From: Verrucomicrobiales bacterium
GTDB lineage: Bacteria; Verrucomicrobiota; Verrucomicrobiia; Verrucomicrobiales; DEV007
Length of the DNA stretch: 39,562 bases
Reading direction: 5' to 3'
Assembly (NCBI GenBank): GCA_021648365.1
Contig: JAKISY010000036.1
Span: 1 to 39,562 of the forward strand
A model generated the notes under the pieces. The model had not been told where the DNA came from, did no database searches, and was given only the letters and a program-made list of their open reading frames with translations. Shown one piece after another: positions 1 through 8,800 of the stretch (position 1 is the first letter of the stretch; each line of letters opens with the position of its first letter). Made by a program: the position numbers and the translations under genes.

Positions 1-43
1 GGCGATTGATGATTGTTGATTTTTGATGTGAAGAGGGGGAGAT

Positions 44-67
44 CACGGATTGCCAATCCATGCCACG
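44..67 (-). repeat. Hairpin repeat family 1, copy A
   Basis: Read on the minus strand it is CGTGGCATG, then GATT-GGC-AATC, then CGTG. The stem CATGGATT/AATCCGTG has eight pairs (one G·T) around a GGC loop. The same 24 bases recur exactly at 30784–30807, and a variant with a different inner stem occurs at 30742–30760 and 30857–30875. Nothing else was recognised in bases 1–180. Confidence 0.7.
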
Positions 68-180
68 GGGGGAGACGAAGGGAGAATGGATTGTTGATGG
101 GAGGGGGATTGAATTAGGAATATGGAATTTTGTGGGAGTTGTTTGACGGGGGTGGGGTGGGTTTGCTAGGGTTGGGGTCT

Positions 181-1680
181 ATGAGGATATTGTTTGATCA
201 AAATTTTTGGGTGAAGAGGTTTGCTGGCTTTGGTGGAGGTTGTTGGGTGGTGCTGTGGGTGGTGCTGGTGATGGAGGGGGGGATGATGGTTGTGGTGGCG
301 CAGGAGAAAAATCCTTTGCGGGAGTGGACTAGTTCGCAGGGGAAGACGGTGCAGGCTTCTTTGGTGAGCTTTGAGGGTAGTGAAGTTAAGCTGCGCTTGA
401 AAAATGGTAGGCTGTTGGTGGTGCAGCCGGATCAACTGAGCGCGGGGGATCGGGGGTATCTGGATAAGATGAAAAAGGTGGGGCGGGATTTTGAGGCGAA
501 GGAGATGCCGGAGGAGACGAGGATTGAGCTGCCGGTGGTGGTGGAGGGGCGGGATTTTGAGTTCAAGACGCCGCATTTCATTTTTGTGTCGGAGTCGAAG
601 GTGGGTAAGTCGTTCATCTCGGAGGCGGCTAAGGTGTTTGAGGGGACTTACCAGGCTATTGTGCAACTGCCGTTGGGGCTGAATCCTCGTCCGCCTGGTG
701 GGGATGTGAAGTTTCGTGCGCGTTTCATGTATGCGAGCTCTTTTCAGCAGGAGATCGCTAACTATATCACGGTGGAGCCTGGGATGAAGGTGGCGGGTGT
801 GTATCTGCCTAAGCGCAAGAAGATTTGGGTGCCTTATGATTCGATCGGGGCGGTGGAAAAGGGGGGGCAGATGACTTTGCGACGGACGTCGGATACGTCG
901 ACTTTGATTCACGAGATCACGCATCAGATGATGCATGACTGGTTGGTGCTGACTCCGTTGTGGTTCACTGAGGGGATGGCGGAGTACATGGCTTCGGTGC
1001 CGTATCAGAATGGGCGGTTTGAGTTCAAAAATTCGACGCGAGGATTGAAGGAGCGTTTGAAGGGGAAGTATGCGGGCATGACGCTGCGCATGATCAGTCC
1101 TGATGATCTATCAGATCCTGATGATGAGGGGGCGTGGAAGGGGACGATGGAGGATTATTTGTCGGCGATGCTGTGGGTGCATTATTTTGTGCGTATGGAT
1201 CGGGGTGGGCAGGGGGAGGCGGTGGCTGCTTATCTTAAGTTGATGGGTAGGGCGAAGACGGATACAAATCTGTACATCGATGAATACAATGCTGCGGTGA
1301 AGGAATTTGAGGTTAAGAGGGAGAAGTTCAACCGTGAGGTGGATGCTTATAATGCGGCGGGGAAGACGCTTTTGGAAGAGAGGAAGGCGTATAATGAGCG
1401 GATCAAAAAATATAACCAGCAGGTGGCGGACGGGGTGGCTGAGGGGGAGCGTATCGAGGTGGGTGAGAAACCGACGATGATGCAGGCTCCTAAGAAGTTG
1501 GTGGTGCCTGAGATTCTGAAAACGAATACGGATGGGGGACCGATTGATGTGTTCGCGATTGCTAATGCACGGGCGAAACCGGCACTGATGAGTGAGCGGG
1601 ATGCGAAGAAGATGAGGGAGGATGTGGGTGCGGCGTATGCGGAAATTGGGCTGAAGGTGTTTTTTGCGGAGCCGCGATGA
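181..1680 (+). CDS. Secreted SHD1-domain gluzincin-type metallopeptidase
   Basis: A 499-residue protein, probably exported, that likely hydrolyses peptides in the periplasm or outside the cell. The ATG at 181 gives a signal peptide (basic start, hydrophobic run ending VVVA-Q near residue 39); the frame is open further upstream to a TTG at 130, but that adds no recognisable sequence. Residues about 40–100 (REWTS..G..V.A, then LS.GDR.YL) resemble the SLA1-homology 1 domain found attached to many Planctomycetota/Verrucomicrobiota secreted proteins. HEITH at 244–248, followed by WFTEGMAEYM (E264/E268), is the zinc-binding HExxH…E pattern of gluzincins. Residues about 360–430 are rich in E, K, N and Y and look helical or coiled-coil. 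The substrate cannot be read from sequence. Confidence 0.8.
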   Translation: MRILFDQNFWVKRFAGFGGGCWVVLWVVLVMEGGMMVVVAQEKNPLREWTSSQGKTVQASLVSFEGSEVKLRLKNGRLLVVQPDQLSAGDRGYLDKMKKVGRDFEAKEMPEETRIELPVVVEGRDFEFKTPHFIFVSESKVGKSFISEAAKVFEGTYQAIVQLPLGLNPRPPGGDVKFRARFMYASSFQQEIANYITVEPGMKVAGVYLPKRKKIWVPYDSIGAVEKGGQMTLRRTSDTSTLIHEITHQMMHDWLVLTPLWFTEGMAEYMASVPYQNGRFEFKNSTRGLKERLKGKYAGMTLRMISPDDLSDPDDEGAWKGTMEDYLSAMLWVHYFVRMDRGGQGEAVAAYLKLMGRAKTDTNLYIDEYNAAVKEFEVKREKFNREVDAYNAAGKTLLEERKAYNERIKKYNQQVADGVAEGERIEVGEKPTMMQAPKKLVVPEILKTNTDGGPIDVFAIANARAKPALMSERDAKKMREDVGAAYAEIGLKVFFAEPR

Positions 1681-1708
1681 GAAGTGAGAAGTGAGAAGTG
1701 AGAAGTGA
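1681..1708. repeat. Heptamer tandem repeat GAAGTGA ×4
   Basis: Four perfect GAAGTGA units directly follow the metallopeptidase stop codon. Two related units (GTGAGAA) sit at the junction of the ATPase stop and the glycosyltransferase start near 3994–4007. Confidence 0.8.
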
Positions 1709-1992
1709 GGGGATGAAAATGAAGAGGGTATCTCGCAAAGGCGCAAAGAACGCAGCCGGACGAAGAGAGGCAGCTGGAGGAAATAACCCGAAGGCAAAGG
1801 AAGAGGTTGATAATGGATAATTGGTAATGGGCAATGGATAATGAAGGGGGGGGAGTTAGGAAAAACTTAGACCTGAACTTAAACTTAAACTTCGATGGGG
1901 GAGCGGGCAGTAGAAACTCGCAGAGGGGGATTCACCATGAAGGGCATGAAGCTCATGAAGGGGGGGGATTATAAATTATGAGTTAGGAATTA
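1709..1992. repeat. Gene-free low-complexity stretch with dispersed-repeat-like modules
   Basis: No credible gene is seen. The stretch contains short periodic modules: a 'TCTCGCAAAGGCGCAAAGAA'-type module near 1730–1750, AATGGATAATGG-like runs near 1809–1843, AACTTA repeats near 1861–1890, and a CATGAAGG-type module near 1937–1961. Similar modules recur elsewhere in the window (AACTTA repeats near 2656 and 25616), so these are probably dispersed intergenic repeats. Confidence 0.55.
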
Positions 1993-2034
1993 GGAATGTG
2001 GAATGTGGAATGTGGAATGTGGAATGTGGAATGT
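1993..2034. repeat. Heptamer tandem repeat GGAATGT ×6
   Basis: Six consecutive perfect 7-base GGAATGT units in the gap between the metallopeptidase and the convergent lipoprotein gene. No coding role is apparent. Confidence 0.85.
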
Positions 2035-2086
2035 GGAGGGGGGATTGAAGTTTGAAATCAAGAGGGAGCTTACATGGATGGAGGGG

Positions 2087-2560
2087 TTATTGGGGCGGAG
2101 GGCGGCGGAGGACGAAGTTGCCGTGGTCGCCGGTGGAGGAGTGGTAGTCGGCTTCGAAATGGCTGCCTTGGATGACGCCTTCATGTTGGAAGGAACCAAA
2201 GGCTCCTAGACTTTGTGTGCCTTGCACATGGTATTGGGTTCCCATCTTTTCGATTTCGAATGCGGCGTCGAAGCCGCCTTGCAAGGGGCCTGCCCAGGTG
2301 GCCCAATAACGAAAGAGGTAAGATCCGTTTCCTTGGCTGACTTCGATGGGGGTGATGAGGCATCGGAGCTCTCCGGTGTGTCCGCTGGAGGCGCTGAGCC
2401 AGGTGCCTTGCCATGGTCCGGTGACGGGGTCTTTGGTGCTGCTGCCGGTTTGGTAGCTTTCGGTGGCTTGTTGCCAGTCGGTTTCAAAATTGCGTCCGCC
2501 GCAGCTGATGAGTAGGCTGAGGATGAACAGGGGGAGCAAGTGGGTGAAAATAGGTTTCAT
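2087..2560 (-). CDS. Small hypothetical lipoprotein
   Basis: A 157-residue protein of unknown function, probably a lipoprotein. I chose the second ATG (2560) because it begins a clean signal peptide, MKPIFTHLLPLFILSLLISC; LISC is a plausible lipobox with the lipidated Cys at residue 20. The upstream GTG at 2581 would add seven residues with no signal function. The mature part (PWQGTWLSASSGHTGELRC…, then GSFQHEGVIQG.HFEADYHS..DHGNF.L) alternates short polar strands and looks like a small beta barrel. It is convergent with the metallopeptidase. I do not recognise the family by name. Confidence 0.7.
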   Translation of the reverse strand: MKPIFTHLLPLFILSLLISCGGRNFETDWQQATESYQTGSSTKDPVTGPWQGTWLSASSGHTGELRCLITPIEVSQGNGSYLFRYWATWAGPLQGGFDAAFEIEKMGTQYHVQGTQSLGAFGSFQHEGVIQGSHFEADYHSSTGDHGNFVLRRPPPQ

Positions 2561-2730
2561 TGTGGGGTAGTTTACACCCAAATGCGGCGGGGGTAAATAG
2601 AAGGGTGAACCTCCGTCGCCCCTCGCTATGCGGGACTATGGCGGTTGAGTTGGAGAAAACTTAAACTTAAACTCTGTGAGGTTTGAGGGGGGTGAAGATG
2701 GTGGAGTGTAGTTTGAAATGTAATGAGGTT

Positions 2731-2799
2731 TTGTACATCTTGTTCAATGATTTGACAAGATGACGGTCATCTTGTAGAATCATTGAACAAGATGTACAA
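2731..2799. promoter_or_regulatory. 69-bp near-perfect inverted repeat over the ATPase promoter and start codon
   Basis: The outer arms 2731–2752 and 2778–2799 are perfect 22-base complements. The inner arms 2755–2764 and 2766–2775 are perfect 10-base complements around a single central G (2765). Only two pairings fail, 2753/2777 (T·G) and 2754/2776. CTTGT and ACAAG each occur twice, so each half can also fold on itself. The right arm runs over the ATG at 2792, so the repeat could act as a DNA operator or as an mRNA structure hiding the start. Confidence 0.85.
2752..2780 (+). promoter_or_regulatory. Sigma70-like promoter TTGACA–17–TAGAAT
   Basis: TTGACA lies at 2752–2757 and TAGAAT at 2775–2780, separated by exactly 17 bases; only one base departs from the consensus hexamers. 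Transcription would start near 2787, about five bases before the ATG at 2792, so the message would be nearly leaderless. Both hexamers lie where the surrounding inverted repeat loses its symmetry. Confidence 0.65.
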
Positions 2800-3997
2800 T
2801 TGTGGTCAAATTATAGATCTACATGAGCTAGCGAAGGGCGAGGGGAGACGGATGTTCAGGCGGCGGAAGTTGCTGGAAACGCTACTCGAGGATCGTGGTA
2901 AGCACTTTGTGGGAATAGTTGGACCTCGCGGAGCTGGTAAGACGATTTTACTAAGGCAAATGGCAGCGAGTGATCCCGACGCGGTTTACTTGTCTGCGGA
3001 TACTCTTGATGAGGGCACGGATCTGTTTGAAGTGGCTAGGACTCTGACGGAGCGTTATCAATATAAGACACTGTTGCTAGATGAGATTCATTTTTTAGAT
3101 CATTGGCAGGCTGGGTTGAAGCAGATTTATGATTTTCTTCAGATTCGAGTGGTGTTCACGAGCTCGCTGGCTTTGGCTCTGCACAGGGCTTCTTATGATC
3201 TCGCCAGACGAGTGAAGTTGCATTCTTTAGATTATTTTTCCTTCGCCGAGTTCCTAGAATTTCGTTACGAAAAAATTATCGAGCCTCTTGGATTGGACGA
3301 TCTTTTGGCGGGGAACTGGAAGCCAGTGCATTTACGCGCAGAGCGTTTTTTTGCAGAATACATTGAGGGGGGCTTACTTCCTTTCGCTTTGGAAGAGCCG
3401 GATCCTTTGCCATTGTTAGGCAATACGATAGAGACCATTATATTAAAGGATATTCCTTCCTTGTTGAGTTTGAAGTTAGAGGAAATATCCAAGCTGCGGA
3501 AATTGATTAGTTTTGTGGGTAGGTCTCAGGTGGATGGGATAAACTACTCCAGTTTGTCGGCAAACTTGGGTATCACTAAGTATAAAGCGGAGCAATACGC
3601 TGCAGCTTTTGAATCGGCATTTGTTTTGCAGCGTGTGATGCCGGCTGGGACGAATGTGCTGAGAGAGCCGAAAATCCTTTTGGTGCCTCCTGTGCGGTTA
3701 CTGCATCAGTTGGCAAATGAGGCAAAGGGAGCTCTGCGGGAGGATTTTTTTGCCTTGGCGATGCGCCAGGCGGGTATAGATTTTCAATACTTGAAAGGTC
3801 GGCGTGGTGAGAAAACTCCAGATTTTTTAGTGAAACACGCTAGTATGAATCTTGCCTTGGAGGTTGGGGGGAAGGGGAAAGGGCGCTCGCAGTTTAAGGG
3901 GGTCAAAGCGGATCGTAAAATTATTTTGGCAACCGATGTCACAGCGACACAGGATCGCTGGCCCTTGCATTTGTTAGGGTTTTTGGTTTCGGGGTGA
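2792..3997 (+). CDS. AAA_14/DUF4143-type P-loop ATPase
   Basis: A 401-residue protein of the AAA_14–DUF4143 type. These are stand-alone bacterial ATPases of poorly known role that usually carry a nuclease-like C-terminal part. Walker A is GPRGAGKT at 44–51 and Walker B is LLLDEIH at 94–100. The C-terminal region carries TPDFLV and LALEVGGKGKG, reminiscent of the D…E.K core of restriction-like nuclease folds common in this family. I use the ATG at 2792; an in-frame TTG at 2783 also lies inside the inverted repeat. Base use is less G-rich than in the neighbours, consistent with acquisition from elsewhere. Its promoter sits inside a long palindrome, which suggests tight or self-regulated expression. 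Confidence 0.75.
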   Translation: MYNCGQIIDLHELAKGEGRRMFRRRKLLETLLEDRGKHFVGIVGPRGAGKTILLRQMAASDPDAVYLSADTLDEGTDLFEVARTLTERYQYKTLLLDEIHFLDHWQAGLKQIYDFLQIRVVFTSSLALALHRASYDLARRVKLHSLDYFSFAEFLEFRYEKIIEPLGLDDLLAGNWKPVHLRAERFFAEYIEGGLLPFALEEPDPLPLLGNTIETIILKDIPSLLSLKLEEISKLRKLISFVGRSQVDGINYSSLSANLGITKYKAEQYAAAFESAFVLQRVMPAGTNVLREPKILLVPPVRLLHQLANEAKGALREDFFALAMRQAGIDFQYLKGRRGEKTPDFLVKHASMNLALEVGGKGKGRSQFKGVKADRKIILATDVTATQDRWPLHLLGFLVSG

Positions 3998-4033
3998 GAA
4001 GTGAGAAATGATGAAATGATGAATGATGAGGGT

Positions 4034-4921
4034 ATGAGATTGGGGCGAGTGGGGGTGGTGATTCCGGTGCATAATCGGCGGGTGATGTTGCGGCGTGCGG
4101 TGGAGAGTGTGTTGGGGCAGACTTATAAGGAGTTTGATTTGGTGGTGGTGGATGATGCTTCGGATGAGGATTTGTGTGAGGTGCGGGATTGGGTGGAGGC
4201 GAGTGGGCATCGGTGGTTGAGATTGGAACAGCAGGTGGGGCCGGCGGAGGCGAGGAATAGGGGGGCGCAGTGGCAGGGGCTGGCGAAGAATGAGTGGTTG
4301 GCTTTTTTGGATTCGGATGATGTGTGGGTGGCGGAAAAGTTGCAGCATCAGTTGCGCTGGCATCAGCGGCATGAGCAGAGTAGGATTTCGCAGTGCGAAG
4401 AGTCCTGGGTGAGGAAGGGGGTGCTGGTTAAGAAGAAGGTGCATCAACTGCAGCCACAGGGGGAGATTTTTGAGAACTGTGTGCGCTCGTGTTGCATCAG
4501 TCCGTCTTGTGTGATGATGAAGAGGGAGCTGTGGCAGGAGTTGGGTGGCTTTGATGCGAGGTTTCCTGTTTGTGAGGATTACGAATTGTGGCTGCGGGTG
4601 GCTTTGGCGCATCCTGTGGGCTTGGTATTGGGGGAAACGGAGCCATTGGTGATACGTCATGGTGGTCATGCGGATCAGTTGTCGTTCGCGCTGCCGGCGA
4701 TGGATCGCTTCCGGGTGTGGGCTTTGTTGAAGCTGATGAATACGGGGGGATTGAGTGAGGCGCAACTTGATGTGGTCGAGCAAGGTATTTTGCAGCGAGC
4801 GGTGGTTTTAGCAAAAGGGGCTAAAAAACGTGGTAAAGACGAGGCGGCGCGAGTCTATGGACGTGCACAAAAAGGAGAATGGATTGAAATGGAGGAGGAG
4901 ATGCGGAGTTTGTGTTGCTGA
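4034..4921 (+). CDS. Family 2 glycosyltransferase
   Basis: A 295-residue GT-A-fold enzyme expected to move a sugar from a nucleotide-sugar to an unknown acceptor at the cytoplasmic face. The start VGVVIPVHNRR with DLVVVDDASDE is the nucleotide-binding half. AFLDSDDVW carries the DxD-like metal site, and CEDYELWLRVAL supplies the ED catalytic-base motif. No membrane segments are evident. The frame is open back to a GTG at 4001, but that extension is heptamer-like repeat (MRNDEMMNDEG), so I prefer the ATG at 4034. It lies 86 bases before the SDR of the synthase cluster on the same strand, so it might serve the same pathway, for example by glycosylating a lipid product. That link is inference. 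Confidence 0.8.
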   Translation: MRLGRVGVVIPVHNRRVMLRRAVESVLGQTYKEFDLVVVDDASDEDLCEVRDWVEASGHRWLRLEQQVGPAEARNRGAQWQGLAKNEWLAFLDSDDVWVAEKLQHQLRWHQRHEQSRISQCEESWVRKGVLVKKKVHQLQPQGEIFENCVRSCCISPSCVMMKRELWQELGGFDARFPVCEDYELWLRVALAHPVGLVLGETEPLVIRHGGHADQLSFALPAMDRFRVWALLKLMNTGGLSEAQLDVVEQGILQRAVVLAKGAKKRGKDEAARVYGRAQKGEWIEMEEEMRSLCC

Positions 4922-5007
4922 GCTGTGCTAGATAGTATCGTCGGCGGGACTATCGAGGCTTGTGATGAGGGTGATTGTAAGGTTATCTGTCTGAGGTATT
5001 GGATCAA

Positions 5008-5826
5008 ATGAACTCTTTTAAAAACAAGGTAGTGGTCATCACTGGTGGAGCATCGGGGATTGGCAGGGCGCTGGCACAGCAGTTGGCTAGGGAAGGCGCG
5101 CGCTTGGCGATTGCGGATGTGGACGAAGCGTGTTTGAACGAAACTGAGCGGGAGCTGACTGAGCGGGGTGGCGAGGTGTATGGGCAGTGTTTGGATGTCG
5201 CTGATCGAGAGGCGGTCTATGATTTTTCTGAAAGGGTGATTGGCCACTATGGTGCGGTGGATGTGGTGATCAACAATGCGGGCATGGTGATGGATGCGGT
5301 GGGGGTTGAGAAACTGGCTTATGCAGATTTTGAGAGAGTGATGGATGTGAATCTGTGGGGAGTGGTGAATAGCAGTAAGGCCTTTTTGCCGCATTTGTTG
5401 AAACGTAGCGAGGCGAGTTTGGTCAATGTCTCCAGTGCTTACGGTTTGTGTGCGATGCCTATGCAGACGGCTTATTCGACCAGTAAATTTGCGGTGAGGG
5501 GGTTTACCGAGGCGATACGGCAGGAGCTGCGTGATACACCCGTGAAGGTGATGGTGGTCTTTCCGGGTGGAGTGAAAACGAATCTGGTGAGGAACATGCT
5601 GCTGGTTGGTGAGGAAGGTGATGCGATGGACCTTGATCAAATGAGTGCGCAGCTAGAAAAGAGTGTGAAAACTACAGCTGCGGAAGCAGCGGGGGTGATC
5701 ATCGATGGGATCAAGAAAAAAGCGACGCGGGTATTGATCGGAGACGATGCCCGTTTTATGGACCAGGTGGTGCGGAAACATCCGGGGAAGTATGGGGTGA
5801 TGCTGCAACAGCGAAAAAGAAGATAA
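5008..5826 (+). CDS. Short-chain dehydrogenase/reductase next to synthase
   Basis: A 272-residue classical SDR that oxidises or reduces a carbonyl/alcohol with NAD(P)H. TGGASGIG at 12–19 is the cofactor-binding turn, NNAG follows in the NAG motif, and the catalytic residues are Ser143, Tyr156 and Lys160 (Y-STS-K). The ATG at 5008 starts directly before NSFKNKVVVITGG; a TTG at 4999 is possible, and GAGG at 4992–4995 could serve either. The stop TAA (5824–5826) touches the ATG of the giant synthase with no gap, so translation is probably coupled and the enzyme probably acts on the synthase product or a precursor. The substrate is unknown. The 86-base gap before it holds a GATAGT/ACTATC inverted repeat (4931–4954) of unclear role. 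Confidence 0.85.
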   Translation: MNSFKNKVVVITGGASGIGRALAQQLAREGARLAIADVDEACLNETERELTERGGEVYGQCLDVADREAVYDFSERVIGHYGAVDVVINNAGMVMDAVGVEKLAYADFERVMDVNLWGVVNSSKAFLPHLLKRSEASLVNVSSAYGLCAMPMQTAYSTSKFAVRGFTEAIRQELRDTPVKVMVVFPGGVKTNLVRNMLLVGEEGDAMDLDQMSAQLEKSVKTTAAEAAGVIIDGIKKKATRVLIGDDARFMDQVVRKHPGKYGVMLQQRKRR

Positions 5827-8800
5827 ATGATGAATTCCGAGCATCCATTCCCTGCGATTCTTTTAGATGATTTGATTGGCGATCAGCGTGAGCTGTCGCG
5901 CACTCCTTGTGATCACGTTTCGGCTGGTCGAGTTTGGAATATTTTTGATCAACAAGATTTGCAGGCTCTCTCTATTCATCGAGATGAGAAAAATCCTGTT
6001 TTGCGCATCTACGATCTAGCTTTGCTGGAAAGTCTTGCGGATAAAGGGCTGGATCAGCTACCTGTTATTCTAAGTCATTTGATTGATCTGTCGAAGGTGT
6101 CCTTGCCCGATTATCCAGCAGGTATCGCTATCGAGGTGGCTAATCGTCACGATCTGAAAGTGGCTAATCAGCTTGATTGTGCGCTCGTGATCGGGCGGAG
6201 TTTTGAGGCGCCTGGTCCGAGCAAGGAGTGCTCGGCTTTTATCATTTATCAGTTGCTGAAAGCTGAAAGTCAGCATCCGTTTTATATTCATGGTGCGACA
6301 GGTTATGCTTTGTTTCAGGCTTACCTTGCTATGGGAGTGGCGGGGATCGTGCTGAGTGCAGACCAGTTGAGCGATGAGGATCGAGAGAAGACGGTTCGTT
6401 TTTCTTTGGGGGATCATGCGATTATGCGGCTGGCTTTTGCTGGGGGAACACCTGAAGCGATTGCCTATCGCGAGGTGCAACAAGAGCAGCCCTTGGCTTT
6501 TTTGAAGAGCAGTTTTGAGCAGGGCTTTTGGACCTCGCAAAAAGGGGATTTGTGGGCAGGAGAATGGAAGTCGCATGTGCTTGAGTATTTGAAGCTGTAT
6601 CAGCTATCGCCTCGCGAAATCGTGGTGCCGAGTTGTTTTGCAGCGGCAAGTCCTGCGGCGCAGAAAGTGGGGAGTCGCTATCCTATCTTGCAGGGGGCGA
6701 TGGCGAACATCACTCTGCATCCAGATTTCGCCGAGGCGGTTGCCAAAGAGGGGGCCTTGCCGTGCTTGGCGTTGGCTGGAGTGGCGGTGGAGCGAGCGGT
6801 TGAGATTGTTCGAGAGACGGCGGCGCGCGGTTTCCCTTTTGCGGTCAATTTTGTGGCGCTTTCTTTATCGGTAGAGGATCTGGAGTCTTTGATTGTGCTT
6901 TTTGAGGAAACTCGTCCTAGTTATGTGGTGATTTCAACTCCGCAGTTGGATCACGTTAACCGATTGCTCAAGACGGATCTGGAGCTGGTGGTTCACGCTC
7001 CCAATCGAGCGATGTTCAGGGTGCTGTATGACATGGGGTGTCGCAATTTTATCGTCGAGGGAGAGGAGGCAGGAGGGCATACCTCGAATATTGGCGGGTT
7101 GAGTGCGTGGCAGGGGGTGCTGGAGGAAATCCGTGATGGCAACCTGCAGGATAAGGTGCATTTGGTTTTTGCTGGTGGGATTCGTGACCGTAGGGCTGCG
7201 GATTTGCTAGCAACCTTGTTATATTTTTATGGTTTGGAGAAAGATTTGATGGTTTCTCTGCAAATGGGCACGGCTTATCTGTGCACGTCAGAGGCCATGG
7301 AGTTCACCGGCTTGCCAGAGGCTTATCGTCAAACGATCATTGAGGGCGAGGATACGGTGATCACTGGGGAGAGTGTGCATCGCAATGTGCGTCAGATGGC
7401 GACGTCCCATTCGGATGATTTGTTGGCAAAAGAGTGGTCGATATTCTCTTCTGATTTAGAGCTTGAGGAAAAAAAGCAAGCTTATGAAAAGCTCTATCGC
7501 GGAGGACTGAAGCTGGCGGTGGAGAGTGATAAGTTTGAAGAGGATGGCAGTTATATGGCGGGTGCGGTGAGCACTTTGATCAGTGGATCTTATACGATCC
7601 GTGATCTGCACCGATCGGTGCTGCAAGAAGCTGTAGCCGAAAAGACGAGTGTCTTTGAGCCGATTGCGATTGTTGGTATTGGAACGATTCTTCCAGGAGC
7701 TAAGCATGTGGCTGAGCATTTTGATAATCTGCTGCTCAAGCGTTGTTTTATCACCGATACTCCAGATGAGATTTGGTCGAGGCATGTATATTTGGATCCT
7801 GAAAGTGATGAGAGCGATACGAGTTACTCTGGGATCGCGGGTTTGCCGGAGTTGGTGGACACTGATCTGACGGATTTCCGTATTCCTCCGAGTGTGTCGG
7901 ATGAGATGTCGCAGTTGCAGATAGTGGCGCTTAAATGTGCGCAACAGGCATTGGACGATGCAGGCTATGATAAACGCCCTTTTCCAAAAAGCCGTGTAGG
8001 GGCTGTGATTGGAGCGGCTAAGGTAGCTTCGGTTGACCTGCATGATAAGCTGGTGTGGAGAAAGGTGAAGGACCGCTTGGAATCTCTGATCAAAGAGGGC
8101 GGGGAAGGTGAGGAAAGTTCAAAGGAGTTGCTTGAGCGGTATGATGAAGAATTCAATCAATTTGAAATCACTGCGGATACGATTTTGGGAGGGAACCCTA
8201 GCTTGGCGGTGTCGCGATTAGCTTCTGTATTTGATTTTCAGGGCTTAACGAATGCTATAGATGCCGCGTGTTCTTCTTCGCTAGCGGCGATTGGCAGTGC
8301 AATCGCGCTGTTGCATGAGCGGCGTTGTGATGTGGTGATCAGTGGTGGAGTTGGCACAGGGGTAGGTGTGGAGGAGTTCGTTGGGTTTTCGCGGATACAG
8401 GCTTTGTCGAGTGAGGGATCGTTTCCCTTTGATGAGAGAGCTGATGGTTTCGTGATAGGAGCTGGAGGGGCGCTGTTTGTGTTGAAGCGCTATGATGATG
8501 CGATCCGCAATGGGGATGAAATCTATGCGCTTATTCGAGGTTGGGGGGCTGCCAATGACGGCAAGGGCAAGGGGATCGCTGCACCAGATTTTGAGGGGCA
8601 GACTCGTTGCCTGAAGGAGGCTTATCGCAACAGTGGTATTGATCCCTCTGAGGTGGATTATTTGGAATGTCATGCGACGGGAACGCCGGTGGGCGATGCT
8701 GAGGAGCTCAAAACGGTAGCGGCTTTTTTTGGCGAGGATCGATTGGATAAGAATCGAGCGCCTCTCGCTATGGGTGGCAGCAAGGCGATGACTGGTCATG

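Noticed and set aside
166..936. Long open frame on the minus strand opposite the metallopeptidase
   Set aside because: It is rich in His, Arg, Leu and Pro with no motif, typical of the reverse of a G-rich gene. The same holds for reverse frames opposite the glycosyltransferase, synthase and helicase.
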